Of a DNA stretch of 64,000 bases, positions 8,648 to 17,280 are shown piece by piece. How positions within the stretch are numbered: the stretch's first letter is position 1; every line of letters starts with the position of its first letter. The DNA is from Archangium lansingense (lineage in GTDB: Bacteria; Myxococcota; Myxococcia; Myxococcales; Myxococcaceae): positions 10,028,501 to 10,092,500 of the forward strand of contig NZ_JAPNKA010000001.1 in assembly GCF_026626635.1 (NCBI RefSeq). Reading direction: 5' to 3'. Under the pieces are notes generated by a model. That model was not told where the DNA came from. It worked only from the letters and a program-made list of their open reading frames with translations, and made no database searches. A program made the position numbers and the translations under genes.

Positions 8648-9604
8648 GTGAACACCTCCGCACTCCACGCGCAGCTCCCGCATACGCTCCGGCAGACGAA
8701 CCTTTCGGCCCTGGGTCAGCACTACCAGGGCAAGGTCCGTGACACCTATCGCCAGGGAGACCGGCTCGTGCTGGTCACCTCGGACAGGTTGTCGGCGTTC
8801 GACCATGTGCTGACCACCATCCCCTTCAAGGGCGAGGTCCTCAACCGGCTTGCGACGTTCTGGTTCGAGCGCACGAAGCACATTGTCCCCAACCACGTGC
8901 TGGACGTGCCGGACGCGAACGTAACGGTGGCGCGCGCCTGCGAGCCCTTCGCGGTGGAAGTGGTGGTGCGCGGCTACCTGACGGGCAGCCTGTGGCGCGA
9001 CTACCAGAAGGGCACGCACACCGCTTACGGGGTGCCCTTCGGGGACGGGATGCGCAAGGACGAGGCCTTCCCCTCGCCCATCATCACCCCGTCCACCAAG
9101 GCGCAGTACGGCCAGCACGACGAGCCCATCTCCGAGAAGGAGATTCTGGCGAAGAACCTGGCGAGCGCACGCGACTGGGCGCGCATCACCGAGGCGGCCA
9201 GGGGGCTGTTCCTCGAGGGCCAGAAGTGGGCGCGCACGCGCGGGCTGATTCTGGTGGATACGAAGTACGAGTTCGGCAAGGTGGGCGATGAGCTGTACGT
9301 CATCGATGAGATCCACACGCCGGACTCGAGCCGCTACTGGGTGGCGGACGAGTACGAGGCGCACTTCGCGAAGGGCGAAGACCAGCGGATGCTGGACAAG
9401 GAGAACATCCGCCAGTGGCTCATCCGCGAGCGAGGCTTCCAGGGCCAGGGCACGCCACCGGCGATTCCGGATGACGTGCGCGTGGAGCTCGCGGAGAAGT
9501 ACCTCGCGGCCTACGAGCGGATTACCGGCACGCCGCTGGCGCTGAACGTGGGCGACGTGCACGCGCGCATCGAGAAGAACCTGAAGGCACGCGGGTACCT
9601 CTGA
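8648..9604 (+). CDS. purC: phosphoribosylaminoimidazole-succinocarboxamide synthase (SAICAR synthetase)
   Basis: The 318-residue enzyme condenses CAIR with aspartate in de novo purine synthesis. Signature sequences are present: YQGKVRDTYRQGDRLVLVTSD near 25-45, SDRLSAFD, ARACEPFAVEVVVRGYLTGS near 98-117, and the C-terminal LVDTKYEFG and DEIHTPDSSRYW motifs near 200-230. The length fits the longer, non-fused form. A GTG at 8648 is chosen as start because the homologous region begins soon after, and upstream in-frame codons fall inside the lipoprotein gene. Confidence 0.95.
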   Translation: MNTSALHAQLPHTLRQTNLSALGQHYQGKVRDTYRQGDRLVLVTSDRLSAFDHVLTTIPFKGEVLNRLATFWFERTKHIVPNHVLDVPDANVTVARACEPFAVEVVVRGYLTGSLWRDYQKGTHTAYGVPFGDGMRKDEAFPSPIITPSTKAQYGQHDEPISEKEILAKNLASARDWARITEAARGLFLEGQKWARTRGLILVDTKYEFGKVGDELYVIDEIHTPDSSRYWVADEYEAHFAKGEDQRMLDKENIRQWLIRERGFQGQGTPPAIPDDVRVELAEKYLAAYERITGTPLALNVGDVHARIEKNLKARGYL

Positions 9605-9615
9605 AGCCTCTGGCG

Positions 9616-9640
9616 GCGGGTTCGATCCCCGCGAAATCTT
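9616..9640 (+). other. tRNA T-arm and acceptor-half remnant (possible attachment site)
   Basis: GCGGG-TTCGATC-CCCGC forms a perfect five-pair T stem with a canonical T loop (9616-9632), followed by seven bases that could be a 3' acceptor strand. No D arm, anticodon arm or 5' acceptor precedes it, so this is not a complete tRNA. It lies exactly between purC and the foreign-looking histidine kinase, as expected of an integration scar. Confidence 0.45.
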
Positions 9641-9648
9641 TAGATGCG

Positions 9649-12600
9649 TCAGGACCTGCGCAGCGCCCAGCGCCTGAACGCGGACCAGCGCGAGCGACGG
9701 CGGCGCGGGTAGGCGGCCACCGCGGGCAGGCGCAGGTCGACGTCCGTCCACGCGCCGACGCCGGAGAGGATGTCGAGGTGCCCGCCGATGCGCTCGGCGC
9801 GTTCGTACATGCCGTCCAGCCCCCAATGGCCGGGCCGGCTGGGTGCTTGCTCGGGCATGCCGACGCCGTCGTCGCGGATGCGCAGGCGCAGTTCGCGCGG
9901 GTGGTAGCCCAGTTCGATCTCGACGGTGGTCGCGCGCGCATGATGCAGCGCGTTGAGCACCGCCTCGCGGCCGATCAGGTAGAGCTCCTCGGCGACACCG
10001 GGCAACAGCGGCCTGGGCTTTCCCTCGACGCTCAGGCGCATGTCCGGCAGCGACTGGACGTGCACCTCGTCGCGCACGTGCAGCAGCGCGCTGCCCAGAT
10101 CGTGCCAGTACGGCACATCGCCGCGCAGGCCGCGCACGCGGTCGCGTCCATCGGCCAGCGCGCGCTCGGCCAGATCCATGGCCTTCTCCAGGTCCTGCCG
10201 CACCGGATCCTCCTCGCGCAGTCGCTGACTGGTCGCGTGCAGCCGCAGGATCAGTCCCTGCGTGCCCTGCAGCAGGGTGTCGTGCAGCTCGCGCGCGATG
10301 CGCTCGCGCTCGCCGTAGCGCTCCTGCAGGCGCAGGCGGATCTGCTGGGCCAGATGGCGCAGCCGCAGCAGGTAGGCGATCCACACGCTCGACAGCACCA
10401 GCAGCACGCACAGCACCCGGAACCAGGTGGTCTGGTAGTACAGCGGCGCGATGGTCAGCGTCAGCGAATCCCCAACCTCGTTCCACACGCCGTCGTTGTT
10501 GGCGGCCATCATGCGGAAGACGTACGTGCCCGGTCCCGGATCGCTGTAGAAGGCCGCGCGTCGCGTGCCCGCGTCCTGCCATGACTCGTCGTGGCCTTCG
10601 AGCCTGTAGCGGAAGCGCACGCGCTCGGGGATGGACAGGCTCAGCGCGGTGTAGGCGATCTGCAGGTTCCGGATGCCCGCAGGCAGTTGCAGCAGGTCGG
10701 CACCCACCGCATGGGCGTGCCCGTCCGCGACGACCGAACGGATCCGCACCGGCGGCGAAATCGCGTTGCGCCGGATCGAAGCGGGATCGATCGAAACCAG
10801 GCCGCCGGTGGTGGCGAACCACAGCTTGCCGTCGCCGGTTTCCACGGCCGTCGGAATGGGCCGGAACTGCGCCGGGATGCCTGGCACGCCGTCGAGGAAA
10901 TCGAAGCGCTCGTAGGCCGGCCCGCGACCGGACTCGTCGAACAGATGCGCGAGTTGCGCGGACGGCACATGGACGATGCCGCGAGCGCCGTTCAACCACA
11001 CATCGCCCTTGCGGGTTTCGACGATGCCCGTGATGCCGCGGAACGGACTTTCCTCCGCCGCGTGCATGCTGCGCAGCCGGCCGTTCGCGAACGACGCCAG
11101 TCCGCGTTCGCCACCGATCCAGATGCCGTTCGAGCCTTCGACCAGCGCGGTGACATTGCCCACCGCGAGGCCCTGCGCGCTGGCCAGCTCATGGATCGCG
11201 CCCTCCTTCATCCGGCTGATCCTGTTGCGGGCGAAGCCCATCCACAGCGTGCCGTCGGACGCGCACAGCAGCGTGAGCGGCGAGGAACCCTCGGGCATGC
11301 CTTCCAGATCCTGGAAGTGCTGCCACCGATCTTCGGACAGGCGCCACACGCCCGGTGTGTTCAACGACACCCACAACGCACCATCGCGGCCCTTCGCGAT
11401 CGCCTGGACACCGGAGTATTTGTCGATCGGCAACGCGGTGATTTCCGTGAGCCGCCCGCCCTGCAGCTTCCACAGCCCGTTCGGCCCACCCAGCCAGATC
11501 ACGCCGTCCTTGTCGCGATGTGCCGCGGTGATGGGAGGCGCCAGCTCGAGGAACGAAAGCCGATGCCCCTGCAGGCGCATGAGCGGGTTGTTGCGGCTGC
11601 CTGTCAGCAACGTGTCCGCATCACCCGGCACGATGGCGAAGTCCTGCGCGCCATCCGGCAGCAGCGCAGGCACCACGTTCGAGTGGCGGAAGCGGTCCAG
11701 TCCACGGCTGCTGCCAATCCAGAGGTTGCCTTCACGATCCTCCAGCACCGGTTGCACGTAATCGGAGCTGAGCCCGTCGATCCTCCGGAATGCTTCGAAC
11801 GCGCTGCCCTGCGCATTCAAGGCGGCATCGTTCACCGGGGTCGGATACTGCAGACGGTACAGGCCTTCGCCCAGCGTCGTTGCCCACAGAGCACCGTCGT
11901 GGTCGAACAGCAGGCCCGCCGAGGGATGCGCCAGCGCCTGCGTCGCCGGACGCCCGCCATCCAGCGGCAACTGGCGCACGGCGCCGTCGGATTCGGCGAT
12001 CCAGATGCCGCCATCGGGCGCCTGCGCGATCTGGCTGATGCGCCCGACCGGCGCCGCCACGCTTTCGAACGCGGCAGCGCCCTTGCGCAGGAACGCCACG
12101 CCGCGCTCCGTCGCCACCCACAGCGTGCCGGCGCGATCGACGAACACGGTGCGCGCCTGCTTCCCGGGAAACCGCCACTCCGCGCCGAGCCGTTCCCAGC
12201 GATTGTTCTTCAGCCTGACCAGGCCGGTGAACGTGGCCGCCCACAGCGTGCCGCCCTGGTCCTGTGCGAAGCGGAACACGGTGCTGGTCGGCAGGCCCTG
12301 CGCCTCGCCGTAATGAGTCAGCCGATCGCCTTCGAGGAAGCTCACCGCGCCATAGCGGAAGCCGATCCACAGCCCGCCGCTCTCCGGCGCATACAGCGCC
12401 GAGATGCTGGTGGCGGGGAAGGCATTGGAATCCGGCGGGTCGAAGCGCTCGAACTGCACGCCGTCGAAGCGGAACAGGCCGATCTGCGTGGCAAGCCACA
12501 GATAACCGTCGCGCGTCTGCGCCAGCGCGGTGATCTGCCCCGGTGCGCCTTCCTTCACCGTCCAGGAGGTGTGATGGAATTGGCCGATGTGGCGCGTGGC

Positions 12601-12672
12601 GTCCAGCGCATGGGCGACGTTGCCGAGCGTCAGCAGCAGGAAGCACCCCGCCAGCCAGAGGCTCGCGCGCAC
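9649..12672 (-). CDS. propeller-type hybrid sensor: Reg_prop/Y_Y_Y periplasmic domain with LuxR-partner (HisKA_3) histidine kinase
   Basis: The 1007-residue protein starts at GTG 12672, seven bases after a strong AGGAGGGG ribosome site, and opens with a signal/anchor segment (about 1-25). Residues 30-660 hold about a dozen two-component propeller repeats of the form GLWIG/DGTLWVAT. A Y_Y_Y domain follows, then one membrane helix near 745-765. The dimerisation box RERIARELHDTLLQG places the phospho-acceptor at His797. The C-terminal ATPase has IGREAVLNALHHA and DDGVGMP. It should phosphorylate a NarL/LuxR-type regulator, but none is adjacent. The compact HisKA_3 type and sequence style resemble Xanthomonadaceae/Lysobacter sensors, and a tRNA fragment abuts the 3' end, so acquisition by transfer is suspected. 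Confidence 0.88.
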   Translation of the reverse strand: MRASLWLAGCFLLLTLGNVAHALDATRHIGQFHHTSWTVKEGAPGQITALAQTRDGYLWLATQIGLFRFDGVQFERFDPPDSNAFPATSISALYAPESGGLWIGFRYGAVSFLEGDRLTHYGEAQGLPTSTVFRFAQDQGGTLWAATFTGLVRLKNNRWERLGAEWRFPGKQARTVFVDRAGTLWVATERGVAFLRKGAAAFESVAAPVGRISQIAQAPDGGIWIAESDGAVRQLPLDGGRPATQALAHPSAGLLFDHDGALWATTLGEGLYRLQYPTPVNDAALNAQGSAFEAFRRIDGLSSDYVQPVLEDREGNLWIGSSRGLDRFRHSNVVPALLPDGAQDFAIVPGDADTLLTGSRNNPLMRLQGHRLSFLELAPPITAAHRDKDGVIWLGGPNGLWKLQGGRLTEITALPIDKYSGVQAIAKGRDGALWVSLNTPGVWRLSEDRWQHFQDLEGMPEGSSPLTLLCASDGTLWMGFARNRISRMKEGAIHELASAQGLAVGNVTALVEGSNGIWIGGERGLASFANGRLRSMHAAEESPFRGITGIVETRKGDVWLNGARGIVHVPSAQLAHLFDESGRGPAYERFDFLDGVPGIPAQFRPIPTAVETGDGKLWFATTGGLVSIDPASIRRNAISPPVRIRSVVADGHAHAVGADLLQLPAGIRNLQIAYTALSLSIPERVRFRYRLEGHDESWQDAGTRRAAFYSDPGPGTYVFRMMAANNDGVWNEVGDSLTLTIAPLYYQTTWFRVLCVLLVLSSVWIAYLLRLRHLAQQIRLRLQERYGERERIARELHDTLLQGTQGLILRLHATSQRLREEDPVRQDLEKAMDLAERALADGRDRVRGLRGDVPYWHDLGSALLHVRDEVHVQSLPDMRLSVEGKPRPLLPGVAEELYLIGREAVLNALHHARATTVEIELGYHPRELRLRIRDDGVGMPEQAPSRPGHWGLDGMYERAERIGGHLDILSGVGAWTDVDLRLPAVAAYPRRRRSRWSAFRRWALRRS

Positions 12673-12945
12673 GCGCGCTCCCCTCCTCGCCGAACAGGTT
12701 CTGCAGCCTCGCTCGTCCGCCAGTCCGGTCACCACATCCTCATTGCAAGGAAAACACCGCTGCGTTGAGCATAGGAGAAATTGGGGCGCTGTTGAGGGGG
12801 GCTGGTGCAGAGGGGGCGAGGAAGGAGGCAGACGGGTGCCGCCCGTGCTGTGCACCAGGCTGGTGGACAAGCCGTGCAGCCCTCATGGGGCACACGCCGA
12901 CCCAGGCGGCCCCCAGAAGGGGGGCGGCAGCGGTGAGTGTCAGTA

Positions 12946-13019
12946 GTTGTCGCGACGAACAGCCGGAAGACGATGCCGCGGAAGAGCAGCTCCTCGAAGA
13001 AGCCCGGGGCGATGAAAAG
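12946..13019 (-). pseudogene. CPBP/CAAX-type intramembrane protease fragment
   Basis: The minus strand reads LFIAPGFFEELLFRGIVFRL, the EExxxR motif block of the CPBP (CAAX protease, Abi) family. The frame loses all similarity on both sides, so only this core remains. It sits in the 454-base gap between the histidine kinase and the secreted protein; I see no other coding signal in that gap. Confidence 0.5.
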
Positions 13020-13126
13020 TCCCTGGAGAGATGGTCCGGGAGAAGGCGCTCAAGGATTTGAATGCTTTCCCCAGGAGCAAGCAGGGGCGGTACAAGGATG
13101 ACCGGCGCATTCCGAGATACCGAGGC

Positions 13127-14515
13127 TCAACGTTGGGCTTGGAGCGTCTGAACGCTCCTGATACCGCCTCGCGACAAGGGAGCCTCGGTCTCCACCTGCA
13201 GCACGCGGCGCGCCTCGCTTTCGATCCACAGGATGATCTTCCGCGGCGCCTTCTCCAGTTCCTTCTCCCCGGTGGACTCGAGCAGCTCGACCTTGTAGCT
13301 CGCGACGTCCTTCTTCAGTCTCGCGAGACCCGTGACCGGGCCGGCGAAGGGAACGGAAACCCGCCAGGTGGAGAAGGGCTTTCCTGTAGCCATTCCCCCC
13401 GGGTCGAGCACCCGGACGCTCCCGGTGAAACCCGGCGCCAGGGGAAGCGTGGAGAGGGCAAGCTCCAGCGGAGCGCCCGGGAACAAGAGCGGCGTGTCTC
13501 CCAGGTGCTGGTTGAACTTCACCGCGCTGGCGCCCTTGCCGTCCGCATGCAGGAAACCGTCGATGACTTCCAGCCGCGTCGAGGAACCGGGAGACCGGCT
13601 CGTCCACCGGTAGGGAAGCAAGGTCTTCGCATCGAGCCAGAAGCGATGCTCGAACGTCCCCGCCTGGGTGCGGCCCGTCTCGATGATGATGAGCGCGTCA
13701 CGCTTCTTGTCGCGCTTGCGCTGGATGATGCGTTTGGCCGTCCCCACGGAGAAGCTCCAAGGCATCCCCTCTCCGGGGAGCTTCTCCTGGATGCTCTGGT
13801 ACTGGAGCTTGCCTGGCTTGAGCAGTGAGGCCTGCATCCGCGCGGTGATGGACTGCAAAGAGGGCTCGGACTGGAGCGAAGCGGAGGACGCCTGCGCTCG
13901 CTGGGGAACCTCTGCCGGCTCCGTGGGACTGGGAGCGGCGGAGGGCTGCGGCTCCGGAGCCGAGCTCACGACGGCCTCTGACTTCCCCGGCTGGCCCTCC
14001 ACGCGAAAGGTGTTCATGAAGCGCTGGATGGCATCCTCGGAGGGCAGCGTGTCACCGCCCACCTCGAGGGTGACGATCCGCGCGCCGATGAGCACCAACC
14101 GCCCCACTGCCCGATAGGCCGACTCGTCGGTGGACTCGAAGCGGTAGTCGAGAGCGGGGAGGTCGCCGACGTGTGTGATCTCCTGGCGGACGATCCGGAA
14201 GCTCCCGTCTTCCGCACTCGTGTTCAGCTGCTTCTCGAGGGACCTGGCGGGCGGCTCCGAGGATTCGACCTGCGAGAGCGACGCGCTCAAGACCCACCCC
14301 TCCGAGGGGTACACATAGTGGCAGTCCGGCTCGACCGGATTCGCGTTGCATGTTGGCGCCGCGGGAAACTCGATGCTGAACAACCCGCCCGCGGGCGTCA
14401 CCCGCTGGGGCGAGTCCCCGGGGGAGGGCTCGGCGGCCACGGACGCGCCACACAGCAGCGACAAGCCTACCGACATACACAGGGAAGCGATGACTCGCCT
14501 TGAACAGAAGAACAT
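13127..14515 (-). CDS. secreted hypothetical protein with DUF3108-like C-terminal half
   Basis: The 462-residue protein begins with a signal peptide (about 1-27, GASVAA-EP). A first globular part (about 35-155) is followed by a Ser/Pro/Ala-rich linker (about 160-205). The second part runs from about 215 to the end and contains RDALIIIETGRTQAGTFEHR, FWLDAKTLLPYRW and long beta strands. That layout resembles the lipoprotein-sorting/DUF3108 fold, which binds lipids or envelope components, but the match is by style only. ATG 14515 is chosen because it gives a clean signal peptide; upstream in-frame codons overlap the decayed gene before it. Export to the periplasm or surface is likely. Confidence 0.75.
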   Translation of the reverse strand: MFFCSRRVIASLCMSVGLSLLCGASVAAEPSPGDSPQRVTPAGGLFSIEFPAAPTCNANPVEPDCHYVYPSEGWVLSASLSQVESSEPPARSLEKQLNTSAEDGSFRIVRQEITHVGDLPALDYRFESTDESAYRAVGRLVLIGARIVTLEVGGDTLPSEDAIQRFMNTFRVEGQPGKSEAVVSSAPEPQPSAAPSPTEPAEVPQRAQASSASLQSEPSLQSITARMQASLLKPGKLQYQSIQEKLPGEGMPWSFSVGTAKRIIQRKRDKKRDALIIIETGRTQAGTFEHRFWLDAKTLLPYRWTSRSPGSSTRLEVIDGFLHADGKGASAVKFNQHLGDTPLLFPGAPLELALSTLPLAPGFTGSVRVLDPGGMATGKPFSTWRVSVPFAGPVTGLARLKKDVASYKVELLESTGEKELEKAPRKIILWIESEARRVLQVETEAPLSRGGIRSVQTLQAQR

Positions 14516-14918
14516 GAGGGTGGGGTGTAACACGATGACGGTGGCACATGGCACATGAGGACCTGAGTGCCGTCGTTCCAGAGGAAGCCCACGTGGTAGT
14601 CGAGCCCGACGAGGTAGAGCCCCTCTCTCCCGTGCTCCACCCGCCGGAGCACCTCGACGTACCCAGGCGGCGGGCACTGATGGGGTGGCTCGGAAGCGTC
14701 ATGAGCGACACGCGCCCGTGAGCGACCGCTTCTTCCGCACAGTCTATTCCACGCACACTCACCCCGAAGGAGTCGGAGTCGCCGATGCCCAACTCTTGAA
14801 GCACCCGCTCCACGATGGCAATGGCTGCGTCGGCATCCTTCCAGTCTTCAATCTGCACTGACAGCCGGCTCGGGCCGTCACCGGTATCACCGCAATACGC
14901 CACCCCAAAACCCGTCAC
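14467..14918 (-). pseudogene. frameshifted small hypothetical gene
   Basis: From ATG 14918 one frame reads a protein-like sequence (MTGFGVAYCGDTGDGPSRL, then DADAAIAIVERVLQELGIGDSDSFG) to about 14690. There it turns into nonsense, while a different frame continues as PPGYVEVLRRVEHGREG and LDYHVGFLWNDGTQVLMCH to a stop at 14467. The two pieces look like one gene of about 140 residues split by a single frameshift near 14680-14700. The family is unknown; size and isolation suggest an immunity-type or orphan protein. The end overlaps the start of the secreted-protein gene. Confidence 0.45.
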
Positions 14919-14980
14919 AGAGATTCCATGCCTCGAGACCTGAACTGTGAATGTGTCCGCTGTCTCCTTTTACCTCGGTT

Positions 14981-15258
14981 CAGCACAGGTCCTCCTCGTC
15001 ATGGAGGGCCTTTTCTCACCGGCTCAGCATTTGTTGATGCGCCGCTGGTAGACGGACTTCACCTTGTGCTGGCGTGCCTCTTTCAAGGAGCCAGCACACG
15101 GTGAAACTACCATCGAGGGCCTGGGCCTCCAGGAATTGCCAGCCGCATTCCGGACCCTGATGTGGGATTGACCGTGCCGGTGTCGTGGTAGGCACCTCGC
15201 AGCACAGGCCCTCCTCGTCGTGAGAGCTTATTCTCACCTGCTCAGCATTCGTTGATTG
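14981..15258. repeat. imperfect direct repeat, two ~58-bp copies 219 bp apart
   Basis: Copy 1 at 14981-15038 and copy 2 at 15200-15257 share CAGCACAGG-CCTCCTCGTC and CTCAGCATT-GTTGAT with a few substitutions and one indel. The region between contains a 73-codon minus-strand frame (15016-15237) that I cannot assign. The arrangement suggests a degenerate tandem duplication of the 3' part of a lost gene. Confidence 0.55.
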
Positions 15259-15382
15259 CTAGGAAACCTGGATTGACTGGTTGAGGAGGCTCTACTCCTT
15301 CGACTACGTTGCGCACGTGTCGCTGGGGGGCTCGCCGCGATACGGCGGCCTCGGAGACACAAGTCAAACCGAAGGGGGCTCC

Positions 15383-16570
15383 ATGTTTACGAGAAGTCTT
15401 GTACTTGCAGCGGGATGCATTGCGTTGATGTCCGGGTGCGCCGGGCAACCCGATGAAACGCAAGAGGTCCTCGGCAATCTGGTCAAGGCCGGGTTCCCGG
15501 CCGATGACATCATGGTCGTCGACGGGAAGGTCTACGTCGGGCGGGACGCCGAGGTGTCCCTGGCCGCATCGCGCGAGATGCTCGAGCGCGGCAACTCCAC
15601 CGAGGAGCAATACCGCACCACCAACCTCATCAACACGTCACTGTCGAAAATCTGCATCAATGGCTCGACGTTCACCGGCGTGTTCAGCACGGCGCTCGAT
15701 CTGGCGATCCAGAACTACGACGAGCTACCGCTCACCTTCGCCATGGCACGGACGCCGAGCAGCGGCTGCAGCTTCACCATCAACGCGGTGCTCCAACCGG
15801 GCCTGGTCGGAGGCTCGGCCGGGTTCCCGTCCGGCGGGCTGCCGTACTCGACGATCAACATCGGCGGAGGGCTCGCCTCATACAGCGTCGATGTGATCGA
15901 GCACGTCATCACGCATGAGATCGGCCACACCATCGGGTTCCGCCACTCGGACTACTACAACCGCAGCATCAGCTGTGGCACCGGCGGCAACGAGGGCGAC
16001 GATGGCGTTGGCGCGATCCACATCCCGGGCACGCCGACCACGGCGACCTCCGGCGGCTCGCTCATGAACTCCTGCTTCCGCTCGATCGAGACGGGCGAGT
16101 TCGCCCCCGGCGACCTCTCCGCGATGAGGACGTTGTACACGCCTACGCAAAGCAACTGGCGGTGGTGTCACAAGTGCCAGGGGCTGTTCTTCGGCAGCAA
16201 TCCCGGCTCCAAGTGTCCGGCCGGGGGAGCGCACGAGAACGTCGGCAGCGGCAATTACCATCTCGGACACAGTCTGGCATCCACGACTGGGTGGCAGAGC
16301 AACTGGCGATGGTGCAACAAGTGTCAGGGGCTGTTCTTTGGCGGCAATCCCGGCTCGGTTTGTCCCACGGGTGGCGCCCACGATGCTACCGGTAGCGGGG
16401 ACTACCATCTGCTCCATGACGCGGGAAGCGCCCCCGATCTGCAGTCGAACTGGCGATGGTGCAACAAGTGCCAGGGGCTGTTCTTTGGCGGCAATCCCGG
16501 CTCGGTTTGTCCCACGGGTGGAGCTCACAGCAGCACCGGTAGCGGCAACTACAGCTTGATCAACCGCTGA
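15383..16570 (+). CDS. M57 (dual-action HEIGH) metallopeptidase lipoprotein with C-terminal repeats
   Basis: The 395-residue protein has a lipoprotein signal ending LMSGC (Cys19). A zinc-protease domain follows with the extended site HEIGHTIGFRH (His178, Glu179, His182, His188) and a conserved SLMNSC Met-turn near 230. This is the HEIGH/M57 type found in secreted myxobacterial peptidases. From about residue 256 come three near-identical units of about 46 residues, each starting QSNWRWC-KCQGLFF and containing a CxxC pair and a further Cys. These are probably a surface- or substrate-binding module. AAGGGGG lies 5-7 bases before the ATG. The protein should be anchored in the envelope and act on extracellular protein. 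Confidence 0.87.
   Translation: MFTRSLVLAAGCIALMSGCAGQPDETQEVLGNLVKAGFPADDIMVVDGKVYVGRDAEVSLAASREMLERGNSTEEQYRTTNLINTSLSKICINGSTFTGVFSTALDLAIQNYDELPLTFAMARTPSSGCSFTINAVLQPGLVGGSAGFPSGGLPYSTINIGGGLASYSVDVIEHVITHEIGHTIGFRHSDYYNRSISCGTGGNEGDDGVGAIHIPGTPTTATSGGSLMNSCFRSIETGEFAPGDLSAMRTLYTPTQSNWRWCHKCQGLFFGSNPGSKCPAGGAHENVGSGNYHLGHSLASTTGWQSNWRWCNKCQGLFFGGNPGSVCPTGGAHDATGSGDYHLLHDAGSAPDLQSNWRWCNKCQGLFFGGNPGSVCPTGGAHSSTGSGNYSLINR
16148..16567 (+). repeat. three tandem ~140-bp coding repeats
   Basis: Each unit encodes QSNWRW, then CHKCQGLFF or CNKCQGLFF, a glycine-rich stretch with a third Cys, and GSGNYHL or similar. Units 2 and 3 are almost identical at DNA level (TGTCCCACGGGTGG in both), implying recent duplication or conversion. 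Confidence 0.9.
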
Positions 16571-16610
16571 CCTGGCCCTCAGGACGGGGTACGGCCGTTA
16601 CCTCCGAGTC

Positions 16611-17000
16611 ATGCACGAACAAGAACAAACAAGCACTCGGGGTTCACGGCCCTACCCTTTCGACGCCGTCCTGTTCGACCTGGCCTGCGGGAGTTCCTCG
16701 AAGCCCTTCGGCGGGCGGGGTGCCCCGGGCGGTGGCGGCGAGCGCGGTGCCCATGAACACCGAACTCTCCCTAGTCGCACCTGAGCCTGCGGGAGAGATT
16801 CAACGCGCGGGTGACGGCGGCGGATGTCGCCCGGTGCAAGCCGGACCCTGAGATGTACATCAAGGCGGCCTCGGCGCCGGGCGTGGCGCCCACCGGGTGC
16901 CTCGTGGTCGAGGACGCCGTGCTCAGAGACCGTGCCACCCTGGCCGCTGGCGCCCGGTGCCTCGCGTTGACCACCACATTCCCGTGTGACGTCCTGCTCC
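16611..17000 (+). pseudogene. decayed HAD-superfamily hydrolase gene
   Basis: From ATG 16611 the frame gives RPYPFDAVLFDL, the start of motif I of a beta-phosphoglucomutase-like HAD enzyme, but the DxDG that should follow is gone. A cap-like LREFLEALRRAG occurs in another frame near 16685. ARVTAADVARCKPDPEMY and GCLVVEDAVL (motifs III and IV) are in a third frame from about 16805. Homology ends at LALTTTFP near 16985. Several frameshifts and an internal deletion mean no functional enzyme can be made. Confidence 0.65.
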
Positions 17001-17024
17001 AGGCACGTGCCGAATGTGTGACTG

Positions 17025-17212
17025 CTCATCACGACCCCCGAGGCGGGCTGGGCTACGACACGCGCCACGCGGCGGCCTTCGCCGGAATGGGCATTCCGAC
17101 CCTCGCCTGCATGCTCGACCAGCTCCCGGGCTTGATGACCGCGGCGCTGCAGCGGCAGGACCTCGCACAGTGGGCCGCCCGCGAGAACCTCGTGCTCGCC
17201 CGGCCGGGATAG
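17025..17212 (+). pseudogene. C-terminal fragment of a VWA-domain protein
   Basis: In frame with the last HAD piece, the sequence GYDTRHAAAFAGMGIPTLA followed by CMLDQLPGLMTAALQRQDL and AQWAARENLV matches the end of VWA (CoxE-like) proteins, where the terminal helices read DLMAAAL-RQDL-WAA. It is fused to HAD debris, with no VWA metal site in front. The 129 bases that follow are the rph promoter region. Confidence 0.5.
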
Positions 17213-17261
17213 AGAGGAAGAGCCCTACTCTCCCTGATTCTAGGTTTATACCTTGTGAGAG

Positions 17262-17280
17262 GGGGCTTGCCGCAAGACGG
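17262..17280 (+). promoter_or_regulatory. rifamycin-associated-element-like palindrome upstream of rph
   Basis: GGGGCTTGCCGCAAGACGG contains the perfect inverted repeat CTTGC-C-GCAAG, 61 bases before the rph start. From memory, the rifamycin-associated element of actinomycete rifamycin-inactivation genes is GGGGCTTGCGGCAAGGCCC, which matches at about 16 of 19 positions. A possible -10-like TAGGTTTATA lies just upstream (17241-17250). Confidence 0.65.

Noticed and set aside
8534..10999. An 821-codon minus-strand frame
   Set aside because: It is antisense to purC and out of frame with the sensor kinase, with Arg/Ala-rich low-complexity content.
15016..15237. 73-codon minus-strand frame between the direct repeats
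   Set aside because: It has no ribosome site and no family, and its ends coincide with the degenerate repeats; probably debris.
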